DNA of 64,000 bases from Geopsychrobacter electrodiphilus DSM 16401 (GCF_000384395.1 NZ_ARWE01000001.1:2072894-2136893); one strand, 5' to 3'. Positions 25,990 to 34,397 are shown, counted from the first letter of the stretch. Numbers and translations: made by a program. Notes: generated by a model from the letters alone, not told the origin.

Positions 25990-28647
25990 TTACAGATTTT
26001 TAAGCAGAGCTTGTGCTTGGCCCACTTCTGCTACCGCTCCGCTTGAGACGACCTCGTTCAATAATTTTCTGGCTTTCTCTTTTTGACTTATTTCGATCTG
26101 CGCCATGGCTAAATGCAATTTTATAGCTGCAACCTCCGGCAGAAGCTCGGCGGCATGAGCAAGCAGCTTGGCGGCATCACCGGCGCGTTTGTTTTTCAAC
26201 AACACGTAACCGAGGGTATCCATAATCCGTGGATCATTGGGTTGATTACGGTAAGCCTGCAGCGCAAGATCAAGCGCTTCTTTTTCCTGGCCGAAATTAT
26301 CGGTCAGCAGATAAGCCAGGTTATTCAGGGCAGAAACATTGTTGGCGTCATATTTAAGTGCCGTGCGGTATAAATCGAGGGCCTTCCCTTTCTCGCCACG
26401 CTGCTCGTTAATAAATCCGAGCGCTGTATAGGCCGGAGAAAACCGTGGTGATTCTTCGAGCATTCTCTGATAAGTCTGCTCAGCCTGCACCAGGCTCCCT
26501 TTGGCCTGATAAACTCCAGCAAGCTGCATCTGCAAGCGCAGTTTGTTCTTCACTTTTCCAAGGCCCTGCTGCAGAAGTTTTATTGCCTCTTCCGGGTGCT
26601 TCTGACTCATAGCCAGCCCCGAAGCTAACAGATAGCTATAGTCCTGATCGGGAGCTGACTGCAGCAGCTCCGTGATGAGTGTTGTCGCCTTGTCCGGTTG
26701 CCTGGAAGACAGATAAAACCGCAACAGCAATTGGTTCCCACGTTCCGGGGTGACCCTGGAAAGATGAAGGAAGCTCGACTCAGCCTGATCAACCTGGTGA
26801 AGCTGCTGATACAAATCCCCCTGCAACTCAAGTAAAGTAGCGGAAGTTTTATACTGTTGCAGACCCCGCTCAACAATCTGCATGGCCTCAGCAAATTTTT
26901 TCTGTTTTATTTTATAGCTCGCTGCAGCGACGAAACCCTCTTCGACACCCGTGGCTTCAAGCTGAACATAGGTTTTGGCTAATTCGGCGGGGAGTCCTTG
27001 CAGGTTATAAATTGCAGCCATGCCGAGTAGCGCCTTGATGCTCTTGTCATCATGCTTCAGAACGGCCTGATACTCACCAAGCGCCTCTTGATAATCAGCT
27101 TTCGTAGCATAATAAGAGGCGAGATTAAAATATGGCGTCAGGTAGTCCGGATTGACCTTCTTGGCGTTTTGCAAAGACTGCAGGGCAAGCTCAGGCTTTT
27201 TTTGCGAAAAATAGGCGGCAGCCAGGTAGTTATCGAGCAGAGCATCGTTGGGGGATCCGTTAATACCTGCCTGCAGTGTTTCAATTGCCCCCGAGTAATT
27301 TTTTTGTCGCAGATAATGAGTCACCAACATCAGACGGCTGTTGAGCACTTCGGGAGCGGCCGCTACCGCTTTAACCAGATCCGCCTCGCCCTGGATCCCT
27401 TCGCCCTTTGCCAGATGAAAAATACCTTGTTTCAGATGGGCGTCCGCCAACCCAGGATCGATCTCAGTCGCCCTGTCCAGTTCAGCCATTCCATCATCGA
27501 ACTGCCCCTTGGCCAGGTATGCACTACCGAGAATATTATGGGCATATGCATTATCAGGGTTGGAGCGCAGAACTTTCTCAATTTCAGTGATAGCGTCATC
27601 AATCCGCTTCTGTTTAAGCAGGGTCATGGCAACCAGAACCCGTGCCCTTTCAAAGTTCGGGTTCAGGTCGAGGGCCTTTTGAAAATCATTGAGCGCAAGT
27701 TCAAGCTGATTCAAACTGAAATGACTCAACCCCATAAAAAAATATGCAAGAAGATGTGGTTGCTTGACAATTGAGGCTTCGAAGGTCTGCACTGCCTCAT
27801 TAAATTTTCCCTGATGGTAGAGCAATAAGCCTTTCAAACGCTGGCCTTCCGGACGATCCTTAAATCTGGTCAGCAACGAGTCAACCGTCTTTTGCGCCTC
27901 ACTCAGTTCTCCTTTATCCATCTGCAGTAATCCAACCATATAGAGTGCCTGGATCTCTTGAGGCTGGACAGCCACCAGCGCCTTATAAACATCAAGTGCA
28001 GCATCCCGTTTGCCGTCGCGGGTTTCAATACCGGCCAGCAAATAATAAGCCTGAACGTTCATTTTATCCTGAAGGATAATTGCTTTAAGCAGTTGACGCG
28101 CAGCGGTTAAATCTTTGCGTTGCAGATAAACCTTGGCCAGGTTCAAGCGTGGTGGGATAGCCTTTGGATCCAGTTGGAGTGCTTTTTTGAAAAACTTCTC
28201 GGCAGCATCAAAATCGCCTGAGGAGCCGTGCGCCTGGCCATATAAGGTGAATAATTCAGATGTTTCCGGCATGGAAGAATGGTATTCATCCAAAGCGAGG
28301 AGTGCCGCCTCTGATTTTTTCTGGCCCAAATAAACCTTGGCCAGTTTTAGCAGAAGTTCGGTAGATGCAGGGTTTTGGTGCAATACCTTTTTATATTCGT
28401 TTTCCGCCTTGTCGAAACTCCCGGTAGCCAAATAAGCATTGGCCAACTCGGTTCGTGCTTCTAAATAGTTGGCATCTTTTTCAAGAGCGTTTTTATACAG
28501 GACGATAGCACCGCGATAATTCCCTTGAGAGCTAAGCTGATTGCCTTGTTTTAATAAGCTTTCTTTGGACTGACCACACCCTGCAAGCAGAAGCACAAGG
28601 GTCAGCAGGCAACAAACATTCCGAAAAAGTTTAGTTTTGGATAGCAT
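25990..28647 (-). CDS. prsT: PrsT: XrtA/PEP-CTERM system TPR-repeat lipoprotein
   Basis: 885 residues. The lipoprotein signal peptide ends at LLLAGC with the lipidated Cys at 24. The rest is a near-continuous array of about two dozen tetratricopeptide repeats (first SKESLLKQGNQLSSQGNYRG, last near 860). This length and layout match the PrsT proteins that mark exosortase A loci, where they are thought to support EPS assembly in the periplasm. An AGAGGGG ribosome-binding site precedes the ATG. The gene begins the prsT-epsB-export-chain-length-kinase operon and follows a PilZ gene by 12 bases. Confidence 0.92.
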   Translation of the reverse strand: MLSKTKLFRNVCCLLTLVLLLAGCGQSKESLLKQGNQLSSQGNYRGAIVLYKNALEKDANYLEARTELANAYLATGSFDKAENEYKKVLHQNPASTELLLKLAKVYLGQKKSEAALLALDEYHSSMPETSELFTLYGQAHGSSGDFDAAEKFFKKALQLDPKAIPPRLNLAKVYLQRKDLTAARQLLKAIILQDKMNVQAYYLLAGIETRDGKRDAALDVYKALVAVQPQEIQALYMVGLLQMDKGELSEAQKTVDSLLTRFKDRPEGQRLKGLLLYHQGKFNEAVQTFEASIVKQPHLLAYFFMGLSHFSLNQLELALNDFQKALDLNPNFERARVLVAMTLLKQKRIDDAITEIEKVLRSNPDNAYAHNILGSAYLAKGQFDDGMAELDRATEIDPGLADAHLKQGIFHLAKGEGIQGEADLVKAVAAAPEVLNSRLMLVTHYLRQKNYSGAIETLQAGINGSPNDALLDNYLAAAYFSQKKPELALQSLQNAKKVNPDYLTPYFNLASYYATKADYQEALGEYQAVLKHDDKSIKALLGMAAIYNLQGLPAELAKTYVQLEATGVEEGFVAAASYKIKQKKFAEAMQIVERGLQQYKTSATLLELQGDLYQQLHQVDQAESSFLHLSRVTPERGNQLLLRFYLSSRQPDKATTLITELLQSAPDQDYSYLLASGLAMSQKHPEEAIKLLQQGLGKVKNKLRLQMQLAGVYQAKGSLVQAEQTYQRMLEESPRFSPAYTALGFINEQRGEKGKALDLYRTALKYDANNVSALNNLAYLLTDNFGQEKEALDLALQAYRNQPNDPRIMDTLGYVLLKNKRAGDAAKLLAHAAELLPEVAAIKLHLAMAQIEISQKEKARKLLNEVVSSGAVAEVGQAQALLKNL

Positions 28648-28659
28648 AAAAACCCCTCT
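28646..28659 (-). promoter_or_regulatory. Ribosome-binding leader of prsT, identical to that of the LuxR gene
   Basis: The minus strand reads AGAGGGGTTTTTAT directly into the prsT ATG. The same 14 bases stand before the LuxR-type regulator start at 30095-30108. It overlaps the first bases behind the PilZ stop. Confidence 0.7.
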
Positions 28660-29016
28660 TTAATTATTGCTTTTATTTAATCCTACCGGCAGATTGATCG
28701 GCATGTGCAGATAATTCCGATCGAAGCGAACTGCCATCCCGGTCTTCTCTGCACGTATGACCTGCCCTGTAAATTCAAGAAAGAAATGCTCCTTTTCTGT
28801 CTCAACTTCGGGTTTATTAATTTCGAAAATCAGACCTATTTTTATCCGGGTCTTTTCTGGGAATGGATTTGTGGTATGAAAGTACCCGCCATCCCCTGAT
28901 AAATCACGAGTCATTGGGTAACAAAAGATATTCTGCTGATCAGATTCGAGGATTTCCACAAGAGCTGACAACTCAATATCAAATCGTTCTAACGCTCTTG
29001 GAAAAGTGTAAGTCAT
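28660..29016 (-). CDS. PilZ-domain protein (candidate c-di-GMP receptor)
   Basis: 118 residues from MTYTFPRALERFDIE. The ATG at 29016 has GGGG about 7 bases upstream and is preferred to a TTG four codons earlier. The PilZ signature parts are present: R-x3-R in RALER near the N-terminus and D-x-S-x-x-G in TRDLSGDGGYF near residue 40. Beta strands follow (RIKIGLIFEI, FFLEFTGQVIRAEKTGMAVR). By family it binds cyclic di-GMP and passes the signal to a partner. Its position directly before prsT and the EPS operon suggests control of EPS production. Confidence 0.78.
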   Translation of the reverse strand: MTYTFPRALERFDIELSALVEILESDQQNIFCYPMTRDLSGDGGYFHTTNPFPEKTRIKIGLIFEINKPEVETEKEHFFLEFTGQVIRAEKTGMAVRFDRNYLHMPINLPVGLNKSNN

Positions 29017-29437
29017 GCCATCCCCCAAAGCATCTTGTGATAATTAACAAGCTGTTACTAAACGCCGCCGTACGTACCTGCTCGCTGTCAGATTTACCAA
29101 GGCCGAAGCGAAAACTTGGATGGTTAAGCTAAAATATTGCTTCATCTGAAGGTTCTGGTTTTTAGCTATGAAGCAACAAAGAGCTAGGATGCTGTCCAAG
29201 TTATTGAAATCGCAGCTAAACCTAAAAATCCCGGCGGGCTTCCAAGGTTGCAAGGATAACGAGTATATGCGGAGAGGGTTAATTAACAATAAGACAGAAC
29301 TCCTATTTTTATACGTATTTATTAATTAGAGATCTGATACAAATTTCGTAGACAGAGGATGAGTGGATAAACCCCACTCTGATATTCTAGGTCTGTGTAG
29401 TAATTGGATATGGCAGGATTAAACGGGAGGAATACCT
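29017..29437. other. Intergenic region between the LuxR regulator and the PilZ-EPS operon
   Basis: 421 bases, the likely promoter region of the PilZ-prsT-EPS operon. I found no GG-N10-GC sigma54 element in the operon direction and no strong -35/-10 pair. An open minus-strand frame of 81 codons (29044-29289) lacks any recognisable motif and is not called. Binding sites for the neighbouring LuxR regulator are the obvious thing to look for, but none was identified. Confidence 0.5.
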
Positions 29438-30094
29438 TTAGAAATTCTTGGCTGCCCACAAAGACGCCTGTAGACGACTGGGAACTTTGATTTTTTTAAA
29501 AATATTATAAACATGAGTTCTAACAGTATGAGGACTGATGCAAAGCTTTTCAGCAATCGCATCGTTACCCCCCCCCATAGCAATCATCGACAGAATTTCA
29601 ATCTCCCTGGCTGTTAGAATTTTCTCGACAGGACGTCTCTTTTTTGGGCCGGAAGCATTATTTTTACCTAGAGCCAGACAATCAATAATTTTCTGTCTGG
29701 ACACCCAATAATCACCGCTAAATAATACATCCACCCCCTTGATCAAACTGGCAGCGCTGTCAACTTCGTAAAAAAAACCACGAACGCCATAACCCAGGGC
29801 AATATTTTCGATCTCAAGTCCAACACCAAGGTTAATAAATGCCATCAGGCTAGTTGAAAAGACATCCGGCTCAATATTATTTAAAAATTCTTGAAAATCA
29901 TCACTGCACCAGCCCCTGCAATCACAGAGGACCAGCAATTTTGCCTGCTGATTGGGAATGCACATTCGCGGAAGCTTACCGAGGTCATCAATAATTCGGC
30001 AATCCAAACCCAACTGACTGGCGATATGCCCAGCAATCAGGTCATTCTGCAACCCGTTATGACCAATCAAGTAAACCTGTCCGGAATCAGACAA
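29438..30094 (-). CDS. CsgD/VpsT-like LuxR-family transcriptional regulator
   Basis: 218 residues starting with TTG at 30094, supported by an AGAGGGG site 6 bases upstream. The N-terminal half is a degenerate receiver-like domain (QVYLIGHNGLQNDLIAGHIA, AKLLVLCDCRGW). At 130-133 stands WVSR, resembling the W-[FLM]-[TS]-R c-di-GMP motif of VpsT. The C-terminal LuxR helix-turn-helix spans about 155-215 (ILTAREIEILSMIAMGGGND, then AIAEKLCISPHTVRTHVYNI). CsgD/VpsT relatives switch on matrix genes, and this one stands upstream of the PilZ-prsT operon. A run of nine G encodes the GGG in the HTH, so slippage there would truncate the DNA-binding domain. Confidence 0.82.
   Translation of the reverse strand: MSDSGQVYLIGHNGLQNDLIAGHIASQLGLDCRIIDDLGKLPRMCIPNQQAKLLVLCDCRGWCSDDFQEFLNNIEPDVFSTSLMAFINLGVGLEIENIALGYGVRGFFYEVDSAASLIKGVDVLFSGDYWVSRQKIIDCLALGKNNASGPKKRRPVEKILTAREIEILSMIAMGGGNDAIAEKLCISPHTVRTHVYNIFKKIKVPSRLQASLWAAKNF
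29568..29576. repeat. 9-bp poly-C (coding-strand G) tract in the LuxR-type gene
   Basis: Nine consecutive C on the plus strand, coding for part of M-G-G-G-N at the start of the helix-turn-helix. The present length keeps the HTH in frame. Confidence 0.9.
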
Positions 30095-30108
30095 ATAAAA
30101 ACCCCTCT
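30095..30108 (-). promoter_or_regulatory. Ribosome-binding leader deciding the TTG start of the LuxR gene
   Basis: The minus strand reads AGAGGGGTTTTTAT immediately before TTG. The strong purine-rich site at the right distance makes the TTG the likely start. The block is identical to that before prsT. Confidence 0.65.
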
Positions 30109-30626
30109 GAAAATAAAAGCAACAACAACCATCGGTCAGAAAATAGATTCAATAAGAACAAATAAGAACCAATAATCAGAAGGTTAACAGAATTCCGCAA
30201 ATCTACAACAGATGAACACAAAAGCTTTCCTGCAGCCGTAAAGCTGTCTGAGGAAGATTTACCACAAGTTGAAGTTAGGCATTAAACCAACAAACTCAAA
30301 GTTTTTCTCTGCGTTCTCTTCACCTCGCCTCAAGGGACCTAAAACACGGGCATGAGATGTTTATGGTTCGTTTGGTAGTTGATAGAGCGAAGTAAAAAAA
30401 CAAATTCCTTTTTTAAAAAAATAGTTAAAGCATTGATAATACGAATAGTTTTTTCATACGCGGTCAACTAATTACTTTGGATATTTGATGCAAAACATAA
30501 TGATGCAAAATGACATAAAAATAAATTTTTCCACTATTACTAATAAAATGTCACAATTTATCTGATAAAGTCATCGACATATATCAATTCTGCATTGCTC
30601 TATTCTACAAAAAATCAGGAGGACAC
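30109..30626. other. Divergent intergenic region between the LuxR regulator and the CAAX-protease-like gene
   Basis: About 520 bases, AT-rich near the plus-strand gene. A direct repeat TGATGCAAAA occurs at 30486-30495 and 30501-30510. An AGGAGG site stands just before the ATG at 30627. No RNA gene or clear riboswitch was recognised, and the promoters of the two divergent genes could not be placed with confidence. Confidence 0.5.
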
Positions 30627-31316
30627 ATGGTGAAATTGGAATCTTTTGCCAGAATCACACCATTCGCAATATATATGGTGTTTGTTGGCATCGAAGGCGG
30701 ACTTCGCTATTTTAATCGAGAGGGTATTTTCGCATTATCAGATCAGTCTATCTACCTGCTTTATCCCCTCAAGGTGCTGGTCGTGACCTGTTTGCTGATT
30801 TTTTTATGGGGAAAATATTCTGAAATCAGCCTTCGCGATTTTTATAATGTTAAAAACAATCTTCTCAGCATTTCTGTGGGTCTGGTCGTATTTGTTCTAT
30901 GGGTCAAGATGGATTGGACTTTACCAGGACAAGATGCTCCGACAGGGTTTGACCCCAGAGTCTATACAAATGAACTGACCAGACATATGATTGTCCTCAG
31001 CCGCATCGCTGGCGCTGCTCTCGTGGTCCCGATCATGGAAGAGATTTTCTGGCGTTCCTTTTTATTGCGCTACATCATCAACAGCGACTTTTCAAAAATC
31101 CCCATCGGTCAGTTCACCTGGGTTTCTTTTTTGATCTGCGCCGCCCTCTTCGGCCTTGAGCATCATTTTATTATCGCCGGAGTCATGGCTGGCATGGTTT
31201 ACACCCTGCTGCTGTACCAAACCAAAAGCATTGCGCAATGTATTCTGGCCCATGCTGTGACTAACTTTACTTTGGGGATTTATGTGTTGCAGACCGGGAG
31301 ATGGTATTTTTGGTAG
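30627..31316 (+). CDS. CAAX-protease-related membrane protein, PEP-CTERM system associated
   Basis: 229 residues, about six membrane helices. It carries the CPBP/ABI motifs in order: EEIFWRSFLLRY (E138, E139, R143), FGLEHHFIIAG with the second His, and HAVTN near the end. The N-terminus (RITPFAIYMVFVGIEGGLRY) matches the subgroup known beside exosortases (TIGR03008-like), which also occurs fused to exosortase in exosortase E proteins. It is expected to be an intramembrane glutamic-type protease; its substrate is unknown but may be PEP-CTERM related. It is the only non-IS complete plus-strand gene in the window, preceded by AGGAGG and followed by a terminator at 31477. Confidence 0.85.
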   Translation: MVKLESFARITPFAIYMVFVGIEGGLRYFNREGIFALSDQSIYLLYPLKVLVVTCLLIFLWGKYSEISLRDFYNVKNNLLSISVGLVVFVLWVKMDWTLPGQDAPTGFDPRVYTNELTRHMIVLSRIAGAALVVPIMEEIFWRSFLLRYIINSDFSKIPIGQFTWVSFLICAALFGLEHHFIIAGVMAGMVYTLLLYQTKSIAQCILAHAVTNFTLGIYVLQTGRWYFW

Positions 31317-31476
31317 AAGATTTGTAGTTGGATCTGTTGGGTGATCACAGAAGTCACCTATGAAGATGATTAATTCCTTTCAGCCAAAGATCGATAGTTG
31401 CAAGTCATCAGCACCAAACAGAACCTATCTGCGCAGATTGGTGGGATAAACAGAGCGTTCTGAGTTTCGTGGATTG

Positions 31477-31505
31477 GACAGACAGACTGTCTGTCGGTTT
31501 TCTTT
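31477..31505 (+). terminator. Terminator of the CAAX-protease-like gene
   Basis: The 8-bp perfect stem GACAGACA/TGTCTGTC with a 3-base loop (31477-31495) is followed by GGTTTTCTTT. It lies about 160 bases after the stop. Confidence 0.7.
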
Positions 31506-31524
31506 ACAGCCATTGCCCCGTCAC

Positions 31525-31570
31525 AACCAAGAAAGAGGGCGATGCATTCGCACCACCCTCTTTCTTGGTT
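31525..31570 (-). terminator. Terminator of the first PEP-CTERM gene
   Basis: A 15-bp perfect inverted repeat (AACCAAGAAAGAGGG at 31525-31539 and its complement at 31556-31570) with a 16-base loop. It lies 34 bases beyond the stop of the minus-strand PEP-CTERM gene and could also stop plus-strand transcripts. Confidence 0.8.
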
Positions 31571-31603
31571 GACACTTAAGATCCCTGGTCAGGGAATTTT
31601 CAA

Positions 31604-32308
31604 TCAGGCTTGCTTACGACGCTTCAGAAAAGCCAGACCGATCAGGCCGCAACCGAGGAGAAGCAGAGTGCCTGGCTCTGGTACGGGAGCGATATCAGTC
31701 ACACCAACGACCATATCGTTATAATCAGCGTCACTTCCAGGGTATGCCAAATCTTCCATCGCGAGAACAAAGTCAGAACCATTCAAATCAAGGCCAACAT
31801 TATTCCTTGTGTCAAAGGTTAAGAAGTGGTCAGAGTTATCTAGATTCAAAGAAGTATGAGTATAGAAAGTATTATTCTCAGGCGTTGTAAGATAAAACCC
31901 AAAAGCATTCCTATCAATACCAATAGATTCACTCGAATAATTATTGGTAACTGTCCCATTTGAAAAATCAAAAGCAACAGTGATAGATGCTCCATCAGAC
32001 ATTGGGCCGGTAAAAATATCCAAATTATCGGAAACAACAACATGTCCAAGACTATCTATTTCATAAGTGTACAATCCAAAGATATTGGACGAGGCGAAAC
32101 CAGCATATTCAAAAAACAAATATGCGCTAGCATCATCAGAGGTACCATCCACATCGGTTAATGAAAATGCCTCAGTACCACTGTCATGGTAAAGATAAGA
32201 ATCAAAAGTTGATGTTAGAGTACCTGCTGGACCATTTACAATCGGTGTCGCAAAAGATAGACTGACACTAGCCAAAATTCCTATAATCGTAAAAATTGCT
32301 TTTTTCAT
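31604..32308 (-). CDS. PEP-CTERM sorting-signal protein with DUF4114-like domain
   Basis: 234 residues from MKKAIFTIIGILASVSLSFA (signal peptide). AAGGAG lies about 7 bases before this ATG; an in-frame start 16 codons upstream is not supported. The C-terminus is a textbook PEP-CTERM signal: VPEPGTLLLLGCGLIGLAF followed by LKRRK. In this signal, exosortase cleaves near PEP and the helix is retained in the inner membrane. The region before it, LAYPGSDADYNDMVVGV, resembles the acidic E/D-D-x-N-D core of DUF4114. The mature, Ser/Thr/Asn-rich protein is probably exported and surface or matrix bound. A sigma54-like promoter lies 83 bases upstream. Confidence 0.9.
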   Translation of the reverse strand: MKKAIFTIIGILASVSLSFATPIVNGPAGTLTSTFDSYLYHDSGTEAFSLTDVDGTSDDASAYLFFEYAGFASSNIFGLYTYEIDSLGHVVVSDNLDIFTGPMSDGASITVAFDFSNGTVTNNYSSESIGIDRNAFGFYLTTPENNTFYTHTSLNLDNSDHFLTFDTRNNVGLDLNGSDFVLAMEDLAYPGSDADYNDMVVGVTDIAPVPEPGTLLLLGCGLIGLAFLKRRKQA

Positions 32309-32390
32309 TGTTATCTCCTTCCCCTCCTCGGGGTGCCATAAGTTGTTGTTACTCATTTGGATTTAATATTTGCAAGCTAGCGATACTAGT

Positions 32391-32406
32391 AGCAAAATAA
32401 ATGCCA
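32391..32406 (-). promoter_or_regulatory. Sigma54-like -24/-12 promoter of the first PEP-CTERM gene
   Basis: The minus strand reads TGGCATTTATTTTGCT. GG and GC are ten bases apart as required, and TGGCA and TTGCT match the TGGCAC-N5-TTGCW consensus. Transcription would start about 12 bases downstream of the GC, giving a leader of roughly 70 bases. PEP-CTERM genes of XrtA systems are known to use sigma54 with PrsK/PrsR. Confidence 0.65.
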
Positions 32407-32501
32407 TTTTTTTTATCCAATTATTCCGGGTAGTTAGGGATTACATTTTGCTTTCAACATCTTCTGTAAACCTTTTCGACATCGCTGGAATGGATATGGA
32501 G

Positions 32502-32630
32502 TCAAGCTTGCAAAGTTTCAAACTCAACCAACCGCCTCCTCCAAGCCGCCATGTCCGCTTGGAACTCACTATCAGTTTTTGCTCTTTCCCGTAAACGCCC
32601 GATGGCCGAACTTAGGGTGCTTACATCTAG
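32502..32630 (-). pseudogene. 3' part of an IS-interrupted RAYT-like gene
   Basis: Read on the minus strand, the sequence just outside the IS5-type element continues the frame of the 5' part across a single copy of the CTAG duplication. It gives ...GQWLALDVSTLSSAIGRLRE, then a charged tail, and stops with TGA at 32502-32504. VSTLSSAIGRLRE resembles the DnaA domain IV-like recognition helix at the end of some REP-associated tyrosine transposases. The gene was therefore interrupted near its 3' end. Confidence 0.65.
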
Positions 32631-33979
32631 CAGGTTGTTGAAAAACAAATGGGCTAAACCCTTGATTTTGCTAGAATCAGAGGGTTAATTTTGTTATAAT
32701 TTTGCGCATAACTATCAGATATTGCAGGAGAAACCGTTATGCGCGGCGAAGACCAAAACCAGCAAGCCATGTTCAGTTATGTCTCCCCGGAAGCACGGGT
32801 TCCCAAAGATCACCCTCTGCGTCCAATCCGGATCATGGTCGATAACGCATTGAATGATCTGGCCCCCTTGTTTCGGGAGATGTATTCGCATACCGGTCGG
32901 CCATCGATTCCGCCGGAGCAACTCTTACGGGCCTCTTTGCTGCAAGTGCTCTACTCCATCCGCAGCGAGCGAATGTTGGTCGAGCAACTGGATTACAACC
33001 TGCTGTTTCGTTGGTTCGTCGGACTGTCCATGGATGACAAGGTCTGGAATCATTCCACCTTCTCCAAAAACCGGGAGCGCCTGATGCAATTCGAGGTGGC
33101 GACAGCGTTCTTCCAGGCGACCAAGGGACTTGCCGAGCGGGCTGGACTGATGTCGAAGGATCACTTTACTGTGGATGGGACCCTCATCGAAGCCTGGGCC
33201 TCGATGAAAAGTTTTCGGCCCAAGGATGATCAGGACCAAGACCCACCAGCGGCGGGTGGCCGTAACCCCGATGTTGATTTTAAAGGGCAGAAACGCAAAA
33301 ACGACACCCATCAGTCCACAACCGACCCGGATGCTCGGCTCCTCAAAAAGGGCAAAGGCAAGGAAGCGAAGCTCTGCTACATGGGGCACGCCCTTATGGA
33401 GAACCGCAACGGCTTGGTGGTCGACAGTCGTCTGACCCTGGCTAACGGCACCGCTGAATGGGATGCCGCTCTGGAAATGGTCGAAAACCTGCCGGGAACC
33501 AACCAGATCACGGTAGGCGGAGACAAAGGCTACGATGTCCCGGCTTTTGTCGATGGCCTGCGAGAGTTTTTGGCAACGCCTCATGTGGCTCAGAAAGATA
33601 AGGGAACAGCTATCGATGGACGAACCACTCGCCATGAAGGCTACCGGGTCAGCCAGAGAATCCGTAAGCGAGTCGAAGAGATCTTCGGTTGGCTCAAAAC
33701 CATAGGATATTTGCGTAAGACGCGCCATCGAGGTCTTGATCTGGTTGGCTGGATGTTTGAATTTGCCATGACCGCTTACAATTTGATCCGAATGCGAAAT
33801 CTGATCTGGGCAACATAGCCAGAAAAGGCGAAAACCGTCGAATAATGGCAGAAAACGAAGCCATCTGACTTCAAAACAAGGACATTCAGCCAGGAATTAA
33901 CGAAACACAGATTGTCAAAGATCAAAAAAAGCTTTCGGGAGAGAAGAGGAAAAATCCCGGCTAGTTTTTCAACGGCCTG
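32631..33979 (+). mobile_element. IS5-type insertion sequence with CTAG target duplication
   Basis: 1349-bp element. The terminal inverted repeats are CAGGTTGTTGAAAAAC (left) and CAGGCCGTTGAAAAAC (right, complement), with 14 of 16 bases matching. CTAG flanks both ends (32627-32630 and 33980-33983), matching the YTAR target of this group. It carries one intact transposase gene. It is inserted in the 3' end of a RAYT-like remnant between the two PEP-CTERM genes. Confidence 0.9.
32739..33818 (+). CDS. IS5-family transposase
   Basis: 359 residues. The N-terminal DUF772-type domain is YVSPEARVPKDHPLRPI, then PPEQLLRASLLQVLYSIRSE and WFVGLSMDDKVWNHSTFSKN. The catalytic region has FTVDGTLIEAWAS (first Asp), ITVGGDKGYDVPAFV (second Asp) and RIRKRVEEIFGWLKTIG (Glu). 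A variable lysine-rich insert stands between the first and second Asp. The reading frame is intact, so the element may still be active. It is the only gene in the element. Confidence 0.9.
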   Translation: MRGEDQNQQAMFSYVSPEARVPKDHPLRPIRIMVDNALNDLAPLFREMYSHTGRPSIPPEQLLRASLLQVLYSIRSERMLVEQLDYNLLFRWFVGLSMDDKVWNHSTFSKNRERLMQFEVATAFFQATKGLAERAGLMSKDHFTVDGTLIEAWASMKSFRPKDDQDQDPPAAGGRNPDVDFKGQKRKNDTHQSTTDPDARLLKKGKGKEAKLCYMGHALMENRNGLVVDSRLTLANGTAEWDAALEMVENLPGTNQITVGGDKGYDVPAFVDGLREFLATPHVAQKDKGTAIDGRTTRHEGYRVSQRIRKRVEEIFGWLKTIGYLRKTRHRGLDLVGWMFEFAMTAYNLIRMRNLIWAT

Positions 33980-34340
33980 CTAGTGCTAACCACTGACCAA
34001 ACGCGGACAAAGTCGCAGCACTCCCCTCGCTCACCACCCTGGCAGCCCGCGCACGCATCCGTGATATCTGTCGATTTTGGCCAAGTAGGCGCAGTTCTGC
34101 AATATCACACCGAAAATAGTCGGTCACCAGTTTAAGCGTGATCAAAAGCTCTGGTTGGCGTAGCAGTATCTCAGCGGCGCGGTGCAAAACCTCGTTCAAA
34201 AAGAAAAGGTCTTCAACCAAAATACACGCATCATTACACCCTGTTCCGTGGAATTCCTTCCGGTGTTCCATCCCCTTCTGGCCCCATACAATATCGGCAT
34301 AATGCCTGCGGTCTGACTTTATTTTTGGCGAAAATTGTGA
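33980..34340 (-). pseudogene. 5' part of an IS-interrupted RAYT-like (Y1 transposase) remnant
   Basis: An open minus-strand frame runs from about 34340 to the IS end. It includes HYADIVWGQKG, then VTDYFRCDIAELRLLGQNRQ and ISRMRARAARVV, the DnaA domain IV-like helices seen at the C-terminus of Geobacter-type REP-associated tyrosine transposases. The HUH catalytic domain is missing upstream, so the gene was decayed before or besides the IS insertion. The first in-frame ATG is at 34271. The family call rests on the C-terminal helices. Confidence 0.6.
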
Positions 34341-34397
34341 AAGTACGGGATCGCAAATACAGCCGAGGGATTACTCACCCCGACAACGACAAACCGA

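Noticed and set aside
29044-29289. 81-codon minus-strand frame between the LuxR regulator and the PilZ gene
   Set aside because: No motif and no clear ribosome-binding site; it is more likely part of the PilZ-operon control region.
30109-30626. Possible c-di-GMP/cGAMP (GEMM) riboswitch upstream of the CAAX-like gene
   Set aside because: GEMM riboswitches are common in these bacteria, but the conserved GGACGCAAAGCC-type core was not found in this or the other long intergenic regions I read.
32321-32338. TGGCAC in the leader of the first PEP-CTERM gene as a sigma54 -24 element, plus a small CCCC/GGGG hairpin
   Set aside because: No GC at the required ten-base distance, and the position is too close to the ribosome-binding site. 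A much better -24/-12 element exists at 32391-32406.
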